Position numbers and translations under genes: made by a program. Below the pieces are notes generated by a model. That model made no database searches. It had not been told where the DNA came from and worked only from the letters and a program-made list of their open reading frames with translations. From SLDF01 sp964537925 (GTDB lineage: Bacteria; Bacteroidota; Bacteroidia; Chitinophagales; Saprospiraceae): DNA of 64,000 bases. The stretch lies in the NCBI GenBank assembly GCA_964537925.1, contig CAZICV010000001.1, forward strand, positions 930,001 to 994,000, given 5' to 3'. Of the stretch, positions 63,686 through 64,000 are shown piece by piece. Numbering within the stretch: the stretch's first letter is position 1; every line of letters starts with the position of its first letter.

Positions 63686-64000
63686 TTACAGATTGAAACG
63701 CACGCTCAGGTTGTGCGTACCGCCAAACGGGTTGGAGGCTCTGTAAGCATAATCAATACCAAAACGCGTGTCGCTATCTTTTCCGAGCGGAACGTCGAAG
63801 GTAAATCCTGCGGAAAGCCCTGTATATACGCTCCGTGTGGCCACATCTGAAAGGTTGGAACCCAAGTCATAGAGATAACCTACACGCAGCATGAAAAGTT
63901 CATTTAGACCATACTCAAGACCCGCTCCAAGCTGATCCCTCGAGAAGGAATTGGAAACAAAGTTGACCAATGCCGTCAGGCGATTCTTCTTACCCAAGTA
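63686..64000 (-). CDS. PorV/PorQ-like outer-membrane protein, C-terminal part (5' end beyond window)
   Basis: C-terminal 104 residues of a beta-barrel protein; the reading frame continues past the window edge and the first in-frame start-like codon (TTG) is internal. The segment YGLNELFMLRVGYLYDLGSNL, SAGFTFDVPLG, RFGIDYAYRASNPFGGTHNLSVRF and a terminal aromatic residue are typical of the PorV/PorQ family, which acts with the type IX secretion system. That system would export the 1651-aa protease at 47.6 kb. The exact member (PorV, PorQ or a relative) cannot be decided from this fragment. Confidence 0.78.
   Translation of the reverse strand, partial: YLGKKNRLTALVNFVSNSFSRDQLGAGLEYGLNELFMLRVGYLYDLGSNLSDVATRSVYTGLSAGFTFDVPLGKDSDTRFGIDYAYRASNPFGGTHNLSVRFNL

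Noticed and set aside
1..64000. Search for tRNA, rRNA, tmRNA, CRISPR, transposases and phage genes
   Set aside because: None seen by eye; all long frames belong to identifiable chromosomal genes. A covariance-model scan would be needed to exclude small RNAs.

Overview
The window is chromosomal DNA of a Bacteroidota bacterium, most likely from the Saprospiria/Chitinophagia side of the phylum (the class is inference). The evidence is the rplM-rpsI-rpsB-tsf order, promoters of the Bacteroidota type (TAnnTTTG -7 boxes, in two cases with TTG exactly 20 nt upstream), many DUF families confined to the phylum (DUF4271, DUF4834, DUF2723, DUF4230), SprB-type repeats with a type IX secretion tail, a PorV/PorQ-like protein, a type 2 IPP isomerase and a fused isobutyryl-CoA mutase. 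No rRNA, tRNA, insertion sequence, prophage or CRISPR array was recognised. Both edges cut genes: fni at the left and a PorV/PorQ-like gene at the right.

Layout. 1-4.5 kb: fni (minus) diverges from rplM-rpsI-rpsB-tsf, a strong terminator, then pyrH. 4.5-20 kb: a long minus-strand run, read in the order mscS-corA, DUF4271-hemD, a CoA-type Nudix hydrolase, icmF with its own promoter and a palindromic operator candidate, then three predicted lipoproteins (a vanadium-haloperoxidase/PAP2-family enzyme, a double FG-GAP/ASPIC protein and a DUF255 protein). 20-24.3 kb: plus-strand outer-membrane protein, DPP-IV peptidase, a small secreted DUF6265-like protein and smpB. 24.3-26.4 kb: an ECF sigma factor overlapping a 500-aa protein with a cytoplasmic head, one inner-membrane helix, a long periplasmic linker and a C-terminal beta-barrel-like region; it resembles a dual-membrane-spanning anti-sigma factor. 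26.6-33 kb: topoisomerase IV subunit A, moxR and ligA. 33-42 kb: a secreted sortilin/BNR propeller protein, SDR-glutathione peroxidase, a small phylum-specific protein, a GT-C-like membrane protein, and a coupled operon of a 59-aa DUF4834-like protein, an RluA pseudouridine synthase and thiL. 42-52.6 kb: DUF2723 membrane protein, rpiB, an M28 peptidase and a 1651-aa modular reprolysin-like protease. 52.6-57.7 kb: feoAB and a large zinc metalloprotease. 57.8-64 kb: POT transporter, a DUF4230/DUF3108/flippase-like operon running in the order flippase-DUF3108-DUF4230, ruvC, greA-HIT and the partial PorV/PorQ-like gene.

Functionally it is mostly core-genome housekeeping (translation, DNA topology and repair, haem, thiamine, iron uptake) mixed with an envelope and secretion repertoire typical of protein-degrading Bacteroidota: at least five exported peptidases or adhesins and several lipoproteins. 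The items most worth following are the sigma/trans-envelope anti-sigma pair, the clamp-binding-like QAKLF end of the topoisomerase IV A subunit, the nine-repeat secreted protease, the icmF operator and the exported DUF255 lipoprotein. Five clear hairpin terminators, two of them between convergent genes, delimit the transcription units.
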